Part shown: piece by piece, positions 1 to 6,676 of the stretch | Numbering within the stretch: position 1 is the first letter of the stretch | Layout: each line of letters opens with the position of its first letter | Origin: Ramlibacter sp. WS9 | GTDB taxonomy: Bacteria; Pseudomonadota; Gammaproteobacteria; Burkholderiales; Burkholderiaceae_C | Assembly (NCBI RefSeq): GCF_003797765.1 | Contig: NZ_RKMB01000014.1 | Span: forward strand, 62,001-126,000 | Length of the DNA stretch: 64,000 bases | Reading direction: 5' to 3' | Notes under the pieces: generated by a model | Told to the model about the DNA's origin: nothing | Databases searched by the model: none | The model's input: the letters and a program-made list of their open reading frames with translations, nothing else | Program-made: the position numbers and the translations under genes

Positions 1-110
1 TCGGCGGGGATGGAGATGGTGCCGCGGTCGCCGTGTTCGTTGACGGTTTCGATCTCGCGCGTCAGCGGGGCACGCGCTTCGGTGAGGAAAGGCAGGGGCA
101 TGCCCTGCAT
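1..110 (-). CDS. fdhD: FdhD, formate dehydrogenase sulfurtransferase (N-terminal part)
   Basis: Only the first 36 codons lie in the window; the gene runs off the left edge. The reading MPLPFLTEARAPLTREIETV followed by NEHGDRGTISIPAE resembles the N-terminus of betaproteobacterial FdhD, which transfers sulfur from IscS to the molybdenum cofactor of formate dehydrogenase. The start at 110 has a G-rich Shine-Dalgarno just upstream (114-120); an in-frame ATG three codons later is the alternative. It is the last visible gene of the minus-strand formate dehydrogenase cluster, which fits its role. The conserved Cys pair of the family lies outside the window, so the call rests on the N-terminus and context. 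Confidence 0.78.
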   Translation of the reverse strand, partial: MQGMPLPFLTEARAPLTREIETVNEHGDRGTISIPA

Positions 111-120
111 GTTATCCCCC

Positions 121-594
121 TCAGGACTTCTTCTTGGCCGGGGCCATCTCCGCTGAGTTGGGTTTTACGCTGGGAGGACTTGCCGCCGTGCCGGTGGGCG
201 AATGCGCGCCGGACGTTTCCAGCGGCTTCTGTTCCGGCGGGTTGTACGCAAATGGGCCAGGATCCGTACAGGGCGGCGGGGGCGCGGAGGCAACGGGCGT
301 TCCCGACGCTGCGGTGGCGACCGCAGAGGCAGCAGGGGCGGCGGGCGCTGTGGCCGACGCCGCTGCAGCCATTGGCTTGGCCGCCGGGGCCGCTGCGGTC
401 TTGCGATAGGCCGCGGCCACCTTGTCTTGCGCCTTGCACAGCTGGTAGCCGTCGAGCTTGGCCTGCCATGCGGCCTTCGCCGTCGTCTCGGCCGCCTTGG
501 CCTTGGCCGCGTCGTCGAGTTGCGGCGCGGGCAACTTGGCGAAGGCCAGGCCGAAGCCTGCAAGCAGCATACCGGTCAGCAGAACTTTCTTCAT
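121..594 (-). CDS. secreted Ala/Pro-rich protein of the formate dehydrogenase locus
   Basis: 157 residues. The start at 594 is chosen because MKKVLLTGMLLAGFGLAFA is a classical Sec signal peptide with a GGAG about 8 bases upstream; a start 16 codons earlier would spoil the signal. The mature part begins with a charged segment containing WQAKLDGYQLCKAQDKVAAAY and continues as low-complexity Ala/Pro/Ser sequence with a second Cys near PPPPCTDPGPFAYNPP. No enzyme motif is visible. It lies between the cytochrome b subunit gene and fdhD, so it is probably co-transcribed and exported to the compartment where the dehydrogenase works. Its function is unknown. Confidence 0.75.
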   Translation of the reverse strand: MKKVLLTGMLLAGFGLAFAKLPAPQLDDAAKAKAAETTAKAAWQAKLDGYQLCKAQDKVAAAYRKTAAAPAAKPMAAAASATAPAAPAASAVATAASGTPVASAPPPPCTDPGPFAYNPPEQKPLETSGAHSPTGTAASPPSVKPNSAEMAPAKKKS

Positions 595-613
595 CGGTGT
601 CTCCTGTTCTCTC

Positions 614-1801
614 TCAGGCAGGACGCGCGGTTTCCCGCTCATCCGGCACCACCAGCGACTGGCTGCGCTGCGCTGGAATCTTGCCGGCGGCGACGTCGTC
701 GCACCAGTATTCGTGATGTTCGCGGGCCCATTCTTCGCTGACGTAGCCGTTGCGCATGGCCTTGTAGGCGCCGCGCATGCCGATCGTGCCGATGTAGATG
801 TGGCCGAGGAACAAGGCCATCATGAGCATCGCCGCCACGGCGTGGATCATGTGGAACTGCTGCATCGTGGCGCGCTCGTACAGCAAGCCGGGAATCAACT
901 TGTCCAGCACCAGCCCGGAGGCGACGACGATGGTGCCCAGAAGGAACACGCCGCCCCAGAACACGCCTTTCTCGCCGGCATTGAACCGGTGCGAAGGCAC
1001 CTCCGGCCCCTTGCCCATCAGGCCGCCCAGGCGCAGCAGCCAGCGCAGGTCGCCGCGCTGCGGGAAGTTGTCGCGCAGGAAAGTAAGGAAGATGATGATC
1101 AATGACACCACGAACAGCGGCCCGACGAAGTTGTGCAGATTCTTCAGCAGGTACGTGAGATAGCCGAACAGGGTCTGGCCGATGATCGGCATCAGGAAGA
1201 ATTTTCCGAAGGCCATGACGATCCCCGAGATTGCGAGGATCACGAAGGCCGTGGCGTTCGACCAGTGCGCGGCGCGCTCGAACGGGGTGAACCGTTCGAT
1301 GCGGCGCCCACGGCCCAAGGCTTCGGAGTGCCCCAGCCGCCCCTTGGTGAAGTAGAAAATCGCGATGGCCAGCGCCACGATCAGCAGCAGGGCGCCACCA
1401 TAGGGCACGATCCAGTTGTTGCGCACTTGGCGCCAGGCCTCGCCCGCCGTCGTCATGCGCGAGCCGGGGTACTGCACCGGCGCCTGGATCAGCACGCCTG
1501 CTTCGGGTGCATCGCTCTTGGGATAGCTGGTGAAGCCTTCCACGCCGGCAGCCACGCCGCGCCACATCGGCGCGCTGTTGCCGGGCTGCACCTTGTTGCG
1601 CTCGGCATTGCTCTGCTGCATGTACTTCGGATCAGAGCTCGCGTCGGGCTTGACCTCGGGCTTCACGTCGAAGATGTTCTGGCCCTGGATGCCGCCGGTC
1701 GCGGCGGGCGGCGTGGGGATGGGGTCATCCTGCGGCTTGGTCTGCGCCGCGGCGGAAAGGCTGAGCGCCAGCGAAAAGACCCACAACAATGAACGCAGCA
1801 T
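614..1801 (-). CDS. fdhC: formate dehydrogenase gamma subunit, cytochrome b556
   Basis: 395 residues; membrane diheme cytochrome b subunit (FdnI/FdoI family) that passes electrons from the Fe-S subunit to quinone. An N-terminal signal peptide (MLRSLLWVFSLALSLSAAAQ) and a roughly 130-residue periplasmic extension precede the first core helix (ALLLIVALAIAIFYF). The family core follows: RIERFTPFERAAHWSNATAF with a heme-ligand His, FGKFFLMPIIGQTLFG, LKNLHNFVGPLFVVSLIIIF and a final helix segment with MIHAVAAMLMMALFLGHIYI. E. coli FdnI is only about 217 residues, so the long signal-bearing N-terminus is typical of the larger betaproteobacterial version. It sits 9 bases after the small lipoprotein gene in the same operon. 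Confidence 0.93.
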   Translation of the reverse strand: MLRSLLWVFSLALSLSAAAQTKPQDDPIPTPPAATGGIQGQNIFDVKPEVKPDASSDPKYMQQSNAERNKVQPGNSAPMWRGVAAGVEGFTSYPKSDAPEAGVLIQAPVQYPGSRMTTAGEAWRQVRNNWIVPYGGALLLIVALAIAIFYFTKGRLGHSEALGRGRRIERFTPFERAAHWSNATAFVILAISGIVMAFGKFFLMPIIGQTLFGYLTYLLKNLHNFVGPLFVVSLIIIFLTFLRDNFPQRGDLRWLLRLGGLMGKGPEVPSHRFNAGEKGVFWGGVFLLGTIVVASGLVLDKLIPGLLYERATMQQFHMIHAVAAMLMMALFLGHIYIGTIGMRGAYKAMRNGYVSEEWAREHHEYWCDDVAAGKIPAQRSQSLVVPDERETARPA

Positions 1802-1810
1802 CGGCGGCCC

Positions 1811-2047
1811 CTAGTTCACTTTGGTGTAGTCGTTCTGGCCGTTCTGGGTGCGCGTCTTGAGGTGCTGCTCCCAGCTGGTCTTGTCGCCCTGCTTCCAGCC
1901 GGGCGCGGCGTACGGCTTGCCGGTGCCCTGGAAGGATGCTGCGTCCGCCTTGTAACCGGTGTTGCCGATGGTCTGTGGCTGCTCGCTGCAACCGGCGATG
2001 GCGACCGCAACAGCCGCCGCAGCGAACAGTGACAACGTGCGCTTCAT
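1811..2047 (-). CDS. small lipoprotein between FDH beta and gamma genes
   Basis: 78 residues. MKRTLSLFAAAAVAVAIAGC ends in a lipobox (AIAG-C20), so the mature protein is a lipid-anchored peptide of about 59 residues rich in Gly, Lys, Thr and Trp (GWKQGDKTSWEQHLKTRTQN). The ATG overlaps the stop of the Fe-S subunit gene in an ATGA junction, implying translational coupling. No motif of known function is visible. Being locked between the beta and gamma genes suggests an accessory or structural role in the periplasmic formate dehydrogenase complex; that is inference. Confidence 0.8.
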   Translation of the reverse strand: MKRTLSLFAAAAVAVAIAGCSEQPQTIGNTGYKADAASFQGTGKPYAAPGWKQGDKTSWEQHLKTRTQNGQNDYTKVN

Positions 2048-2661
2048 GACTTCGCTCCTGCGGGCTGGCCGCCCTGCTTGGAACCGTAGGCCGTGCCCCA
2101 GCCCCACACCTCGGCGCCTTTGCCGCGCTTGAGAACCCGGTTGCGGAAGATGTCGGCCACCACGTCGCCGTCGCCGGCCAGCAGTGCCTTGGTCGAACAC
2201 ATCTCGGCGCAGGCGGGCAGCTTGCCTTCGGCCAGCCGATTGCGCCCGTACTTCTCGAACTCGGCCTGCGAGCCGTTGGCCTCGGGACCGCCGGCGCAGA
2301 AGGTGCACTTGTCCATCTTGCCGCGCACGCCGAACGTGCCCGCCGCGGGAAACTGCGGCGCACCGAACGGGCAGGCATAGCTGCAGTAGCCGCAGCCGAT
2401 GCAGGTGTCCTTGTCGTGCAGCACCACGCCTTCCTCGGTGCGGTAGAAGCAGTTGACGGGGCACACGGCCATGCAAGGCGCGTCAGAGCAGTGCATGCAG
2501 GCGACCGAGATCGACTTCTCGCCCGGCACGCCGTCGTTGAGAGTGACCACGCGGCGGCGGTTCACACCCCACGGCACTTCGTGCTCGTTCTTGCACGCGG
2601 TGACGCAGCCGTTGCATTCGATGCAGCGCTCCGAATCACAGACAAATTTCATGCGTGCCAT
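2044..2661 (-). CDS. fdhB: formate dehydrogenase beta subunit, four [4Fe-4S] ferredoxin
   Basis: 205 residues; electron-transfer subunit of the FdnH/HybA/DmsB type. Cys groups for four [4Fe-4S] clusters are visible: C13-IE-C-NG-C-VTA-C at the N-terminus, then CMHCSDAPCMAVCP, CIGCGYCSYACPFG, and the split KCTFC with ACAEMC. It carries electrons from the molybdopterin subunit to the cytochrome b subunit. Unlike E. coli FdnH it has no C-terminal transmembrane helix, as in the soluble-beta subgroup. It starts 2 bases after the catalytic subunit gene ends, and its stop overlaps the next start, so the genes form a tight operon. Confidence 0.95.
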   Translation of the reverse strand: MARMKFVCDSERCIECNGCVTACKNEHEVPWGVNRRRVVTLNDGVPGEKSISVACMHCSDAPCMAVCPVNCFYRTEEGVVLHDKDTCIGCGYCSYACPFGAPQFPAAGTFGVRGKMDKCTFCAGGPEANGSQAEFEKYGRNRLAEGKLPACAEMCSTKALLAGDGDVVADIFRNRVLKRGKGAEVWGWGTAYGSKQGGQPAGAKS

Positions 2662-2663
2662 GG

Positions 2664-5636
2664 TCAGGCCCTCTCAATATTGCAAACCGTTGTCTTGGTT
2701 TCTTGCATCATCGTGACGCTGTCGTAGCCATACGTCGTCGCCGTGTTCACTGCTTCGCCGCGCACCACGGGTGCGGCACCCGCGGGGTAATAGGCAAGCA
2801 TGTCGGCACCCTGCCACCGGCCCGAGAAGTGGAACGGCATCCACACCGTATCCGGCCCCACCCGCTCCGTCACCATCGCCTGCACATTCAGGCGCGCGCC
2901 GGTAGGCGTGCTGAGCCAGACCCGTTCACCGTTGCGAATTCCCTTGGCGGCCGCCGCCTTCGGGTTGATCTCGACGAACGCTTCCTGCTGCAGTTCGGCC
3001 AGCCAGGGATTCGACCGCGTTTCTTCGCCACCGCCTTCGTATTCCGTGAGGCGCCCGGAGGTGAGGATCAGCGGGAATTTCTCCGCCACCTTGTCGGCGA
3101 TGTTCTTCTGCTGGAGGGTCTTGTACAGCGTGGGCAGGCGCCAGAAAGCCTTCTTGTCGTCGTGCGACGGGTACTTGGCCACCAGGTCCGGGCGCGTGCT
3201 ATACAGGGCCTCGCGGTGCTGCGGAATGCCGTCCGGGAAGTTCCACACGACCGCGCGCGCCTTCGCGTTGCCGAACACGTGGCAGCCATGGTTCTTCATG
3301 GTGACGCGGATGATGCCGCCGGAGTTGTCGGTCTTCCAGTTCTTGCCTTCAGCCAGCGCCTTCTCGGCGGCCGTGAGCTCGTCCCACCAACCGAGCTTCT
3401 TGAGCAGCACGTGGTCGAATTCCGGATAACCGGTCTGGATGTCCGCGCCTTTCGACGCAGATCCGTCTTCGGCCAGCAGGTTCTTGCCTTCGCGCTCCAC
3501 GCCGAAGTTCGCGCGGAAATTGCCGCCGCCTTCCATCACGTGTTTGCTCGTGTCGTACAGGTTGGGCGAGCCCGGGTGCTTGAGTTCCGGCGTGCCGAAG
3601 CAGGGCCAGGGCAACCCGAAGTAGTCGCCAGTGAGGTCGTAGCCCGTGTCCTTGTCTTTGGCGCCCTCCTTGGCCCGCAAGGTCTTGACGTCGAAGGCAT
3701 GCATGTTCTTCATGTGCGCCTTCAGCCGCTCCGGGCTCTGGCCCGTGTAGCCGATGGTCCACACGCACTTGTTGATCTCGCGCAGGATGTCTTCGGGCAC
3801 GGGCTCGTCCATGCCCTTCACCTTCTGCATCTTGTAGTTCTTGGACAGCTCCTTGCCGAAGCCCAGCTTGTCGGCCAGCTGCTGCATGATCATGTGGTCG
3901 CTGCGGCTTTCCCACAGCGGCTCGATCACCTTCTCGCGCCACTGGATCGAGCGGTTCGACGCCGTCACGGAGCCACTGGTCTCGAACTGCGTCGCAGCCG
4001 GCAGCAGGTACACCGCGCGATTGGCGTTGAGGTCGCCCGCCGCGCTGGGCATGGCCGCCATCGCCGCCGTGGCCGACGGGTACGGATCGATCACCACCAG
4101 CAGGTCCAGCTTGTCCATGGCCTTCTTCATTTCCAGGCCGCGGGTCTGCGAGTTGGGCGCGTGGCCCCAGAACACCATGGCCCGCAGGTTCGGGTCCTGG
4201 TCGATGTTCTCGTTCTTCTCGAGCACGCCGTCGATCCAGCGCGACACCGTGATGCCGGGCTTGCTCATCATGGCGGGGCTGGCGAACTGCTTCTTGATCC
4301 ACTCGTAGTCCACACCCCAGGCCTTGGCGAAATGCCGCCACGAGCCTTCGACGATGCCGTAGTAGCCGGGCAGGGAGTCGGGGTTGGGCCCGACGTCGGT
4401 GGCGCCCTGCACGTTGTCGTGGCCACGGAAGATGTTCGCGCCGCCGCCCGACACACCGACATTACCGAGCGCCAGCTGCACGATGCAGGAGGCACGGACC
4501 ATGGCGTTGCCGATGGTGTGCTGGGTCTGCCCCATGCACCACACCAGCGTGGAAGGCCGGTTCATGGCCATCATCTGCGCGGCCTTGAATACGGTTGCTT
4601 CCGGAACGCCGCAGGCCTCCTCGACCTTGTCGGGCGTCCACTTCGCCATCACGTCTTCCTTGACCTTGTCCATGCCGAAGACGCGGTCGTTGATGTACTT
4701 CTTGTCTTCCCAGCCGTTCTTGAAGATGTGGTACAGCATGCCGAACAGGAACGGGATGTCCGAGCCCGAGCGGATGCGGATGTATTCGTCGGCCTTGGCC
4801 GCCGTGCGGGTGAAGCGCGGATCGACCACGATCATCTTGCAGCCGGTCTCCTTGGCGTGCAGCATGTGCAGCATGGAGACCGGATGCGCCTCGGCGGCGT
4901 TGGAGCCGATGTACAACGCGCACTTGCTGTTCTGCATGTCGTTGTACGAATTGGTCATGGCGCCGTAGCCCCATGTGTTGGCGACGCCGGCCACCGTGGT
5001 GGAGTGGCAGATGCGCGCCTGGTGGTCGCAGTTGTTGCTGCCCCAGAAGCTGACGAACTTGCGCATCAGGTACGCCTGCTCGTTGTTGTGCTTGGAGGAG
5101 CCGACCCAGTACACCGAGTCCGGGCCGCTGGCCTTGCGCAGCTCCATCATCTTCGCGCTGATCTCGTTGAGTGCCGTGTCCCAGCTGATGCGCTCGTACT
5201 TGCCGCCCACCAGCTTCATCGGGTAGCGCAGGCGGAACTCGCCGTGGCCGTGTTCGCGAATGGCCGCGCCCTTGGCGCAGTGCGCGCCCAGGTTCAGCGG
5301 CGAGTCGAACACCGGCTCCTGCCGCACCCACACGCCGTTCTCGACCACGGCGTCGATGGCGCAGCCCACCGAGCAGTGGCTGCACACGGTGCGCCGCACC
5401 TGGATCGTCCCGTCGCCTATCGCCGTGGCCGCGCCCTCTTTGGCATGCGACTTCTTCACCAGCGTCAGCGACGATGCCGCGATGCCGACACCCACGCCCA
5501 GCCCGGAGCGGCGCAGGAAAGCGCGGCGGTCCATCGTGGGCAGAGCGGTGGACAAGCCCCGCTGCAAGCTGTGGGTGAACGGCGAGCGCGCGAGCGCGCC
5601 ACCTTGGGCCGCGCCCGATTTCTTGGTCAACAACAT
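2664..5636 (-). CDS. fdhA: formate dehydrogenase catalytic alpha subunit (Mo/W-bis-MGD), Cys form
   Basis: 990 residues; oxidises formate to CO2 at a bis-MGD molybdenum or tungsten centre. A twin-arginine signal (MDRRAFLRRSGLGVGVG, residues 35-51) predicts export as a folded enzyme, so the active site faces the periplasm. The N-terminal [4Fe-4S] is bound by C85, C88, C92 and C120. The metal ligand is C210 in DHQARICHSTTVA, where E. coli FdnG has selenocysteine, so no SECIS is needed. The conserved His follows at 211. The start at 5636 has GGAG 6 bases upstream, which leaves 34 residues ahead of the RR motif; an internal start at codon 35 lacks a ribosome site. Confidence 0.96.
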   Translation of the reverse strand: MLLTKKSGAAQGGALARSPFTHSLQRGLSTALPTMDRRAFLRRSGLGVGVGIAASSLTLVKKSHAKEGAATAIGDGTIQVRRTVCSHCSVGCAIDAVVENGVWVRQEPVFDSPLNLGAHCAKGAAIREHGHGEFRLRYPMKLVGGKYERISWDTALNEISAKMMELRKASGPDSVYWVGSSKHNNEQAYLMRKFVSFWGSNNCDHQARICHSTTVAGVANTWGYGAMTNSYNDMQNSKCALYIGSNAAEAHPVSMLHMLHAKETGCKMIVVDPRFTRTAAKADEYIRIRSGSDIPFLFGMLYHIFKNGWEDKKYINDRVFGMDKVKEDVMAKWTPDKVEEACGVPEATVFKAAQMMAMNRPSTLVWCMGQTQHTIGNAMVRASCIVQLALGNVGVSGGGANIFRGHDNVQGATDVGPNPDSLPGYYGIVEGSWRHFAKAWGVDYEWIKKQFASPAMMSKPGITVSRWIDGVLEKNENIDQDPNLRAMVFWGHAPNSQTRGLEMKKAMDKLDLLVVIDPYPSATAAMAAMPSAAGDLNANRAVYLLPAATQFETSGSVTASNRSIQWREKVIEPLWESRSDHMIMQQLADKLGFGKELSKNYKMQKVKGMDEPVPEDILREINKCVWTIGYTGQSPERLKAHMKNMHAFDVKTLRAKEGAKDKDTGYDLTGDYFGLPWPCFGTPELKHPGSPNLYDTSKHVMEGGGNFRANFGVEREGKNLLAEDGSASKGADIQTGYPEFDHVLLKKLGWWDELTAAEKALAEGKNWKTDNSGGIIRVTMKNHGCHVFGNAKARAVVWNFPDGIPQHREALYSTRPDLVAKYPSHDDKKAFWRLPTLYKTLQQKNIADKVAEKFPLILTSGRLTEYEGGGEETRSNPWLAELQQEAFVEINPKAAAAKGIRNGERVWLSTPTGARLNVQAMVTERVGPDTVWMPFHFSGRWQGADMLAYYPAGAAPVVRGEAVNTATTYGYDSVTMMQETKTTVCNIERA

Positions 5637-5658
5637 GGAGGTCTCCTGCTGCTCGGAA

Positions 5659-5865
5659 TTAGACGAGGGTGCTCTTGTAGTACCGCTTGACGTGTTCGGT
5701 CAGTTGGTAGCCGCCGCCTTTGGCGGGTGGCTCTTTGGATTCGGGAAGGGCTGCGGTGTCTTGCACCGCGCCGGGCAATAGCGTGGCTGCCGCGGCCAGT
5801 GCACCGGCGGTGCCGGCGCCTGCAAAAAGGGTTCTGCGTGACAGCTTGCTCTTGGGCTGGCTCAT
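5659..5865 (-). CDS. small TAT-signal protein of the formate dehydrogenase region
   Basis: 68 residues. The start at 5865 has an AGGAG upstream. SRRTLFAGAGTAGALAAAAT is a twin-arginine signal; the mature tail is short and basic (GGYQLTEHVKRYYKSTLV). This matches the known small family described as formate dehydrogenase region TAT target (TIGR02811), found directly upstream of the catalytic subunit gene. Its role is unproven; help with export or assembly of the catalytic subunit is the usual guess. It begins the structural-gene operon, 22 bases before fdhA. Confidence 0.88.
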   Translation of the reverse strand: MSQPKSKLSRRTLFAGAGTAGALAAAATLLPGAVQDTAALPESKEPPAKGGGYQLTEHVKRYYKSTLV

Positions 5866-5881
5866 CTCGGGTCTCCTGCCT

Positions 5882-5914
5882 GATATGCCCCTACTAGGAA
5901 AACAACTGCATATC
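5882..5914. promoter_or_regulatory. inverted repeat GATATGC-N19-GCATATC upstream of the FDH structural operon
   Basis: Two perfect 7-base arms (5882-5888 and 5908-5914) lie 17 to 49 bases upstream of the start of the TAT protein gene, where the promoter of the structural operon would be. The centres of the arms are 26 bases apart, about two and a half helical turns. The arrangement fits a dimeric regulator site, but no regulator gene is visible nearby. Confidence 0.35.
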
Positions 5915-6002
5915 TCAATCGAATGTAGCGTCCCCTGATGGCTTGTGCAAGCATGCAAACACGGGGCAAACACCCATGCATCGCGCGCAGCCACGCCAGA
6001 GG

Positions 6003-6046
6003 GCGATGCTGCAACGCAGCATCGCAGCGTTGTCTCAAAAAGAGAC
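6003..6046 (-). other. two hairpins after the torD-like gene
   Basis: Just after the stop of the TorD-family gene there is a hairpin with arms GTCTC/GAGAC and an all-T loop on the transcribed strand (6032-6046), then a strong 9-bp hairpin with arms GCGATGCTG/CAGCATCGC (6003-6025). Neither is followed by a clear T-run, so this may be an mRNA-stabilising or attenuating structure between the maturation genes and the structural operon rather than a canonical terminator. Confidence 0.35.
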
Positions 6047-6049
6047 GCG

Positions 6050-6676
6050 CTACTGCGCGCCGTCGAGCATGTCGAAGCCTTGCACCTCGACGCTCACGAA
6101 GGACCGCGTGAACGTGGCCAGTGCCGCATAGAAGCGCGCTTTCGGATGCGCCGCCACGGCATCGCACAGCTGCGTCACCCAGGGCTGCACATGCGCCGCG
6201 AAGAACGCTTGCTGGCGAGACAGGTTGGCGACCTGCACGTCGTCTCCGGCGATGAGGTAGCGCATCACTTCGCACAGATAGGCGATGTGATCTTCCGTTT
6301 CGGGCATCTCGTCGCCGCGCGTCAAGCCCAACGCTGCGAGGTCGGTGCGCAGCCGCGCCAGGGGTTTCTCGTTGAGGAAACCGCTCAGGTAGTGCGAGCC
6401 GAAGAGGTAGACCTCGGGCTTGCCGACGCCGCCGAACAGCGAGTCATACTCACGCGCGATGGCGCCGTCTTCCATTTCGCGCGCAACGCCCACAAAGTCC
6501 CGCCACGGGTCTTCCAGGAACCCACCGGCCGCCGGCGCTTCGGTCACGGCGACGCGCAAGGCTTCCAGCAGGCCGGGCTCGGGCGCGGCGTAGTAAAGCT
6601 GGGCGAGCAGGCCATAGACCTCGGCTCGCGCCGTTTCCTCGTCCAGCGCGGACGATGTGGCAGGCTGCTCGTTCAT
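6050..6676 (-). CDS. TorD-family redox-enzyme maturation chaperone
   Basis: 208 residues. The start at 6676 overlaps the ferredoxin gene stop in an ATGA junction; an in-frame start 21 codons earlier would lie inside the upstream gene. It is an all-helical TorD/DmsD/NarJ-type protein with the family signature EYDSLFGGVGKPEVYLFGSH followed by YLSGFLNEKPLA, and the later segment EDHIAYLCEVMRYLI. Such chaperones bind the TAT signal of a molybdoenzyme until its cofactor is inserted. The formate dehydrogenase alpha subunit encoded downstream is the obvious client. Confidence 0.9.
   Translation of the reverse strand: MNEQPATSSALDEETARAEVYGLLAQLYYAAPEPGLLEALRVAVTEAPAAGGFLEDPWRDFVGVAREMEDGAIAREYDSLFGGVGKPEVYLFGSHYLSGFLNEKPLARLRTDLAALGLTRGDEMPETEDHIAYLCEVMRYLIAGDDVQVANLSRQQAFFAAHVQPWVTQLCDAVAAHPKARFYAALATFTRSFVSVEVQGFDMLDGAQ

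Noticed and set aside
2664..5636. Selenocysteine in the FDH alpha subunit
   Set aside because: The frame has no internal TGA; the metal-ligand position (residue 210) is an ordinary Cys codon.
2655..5690. A 1011-codon open frame on the plus strand opposite the FDH alpha gene
   Set aside because: It mirrors a clearly functional gene with catalytic motifs; long antisense frames are common in GC-rich DNA. Its translation is Arg/His/Ala-rich without motifs.
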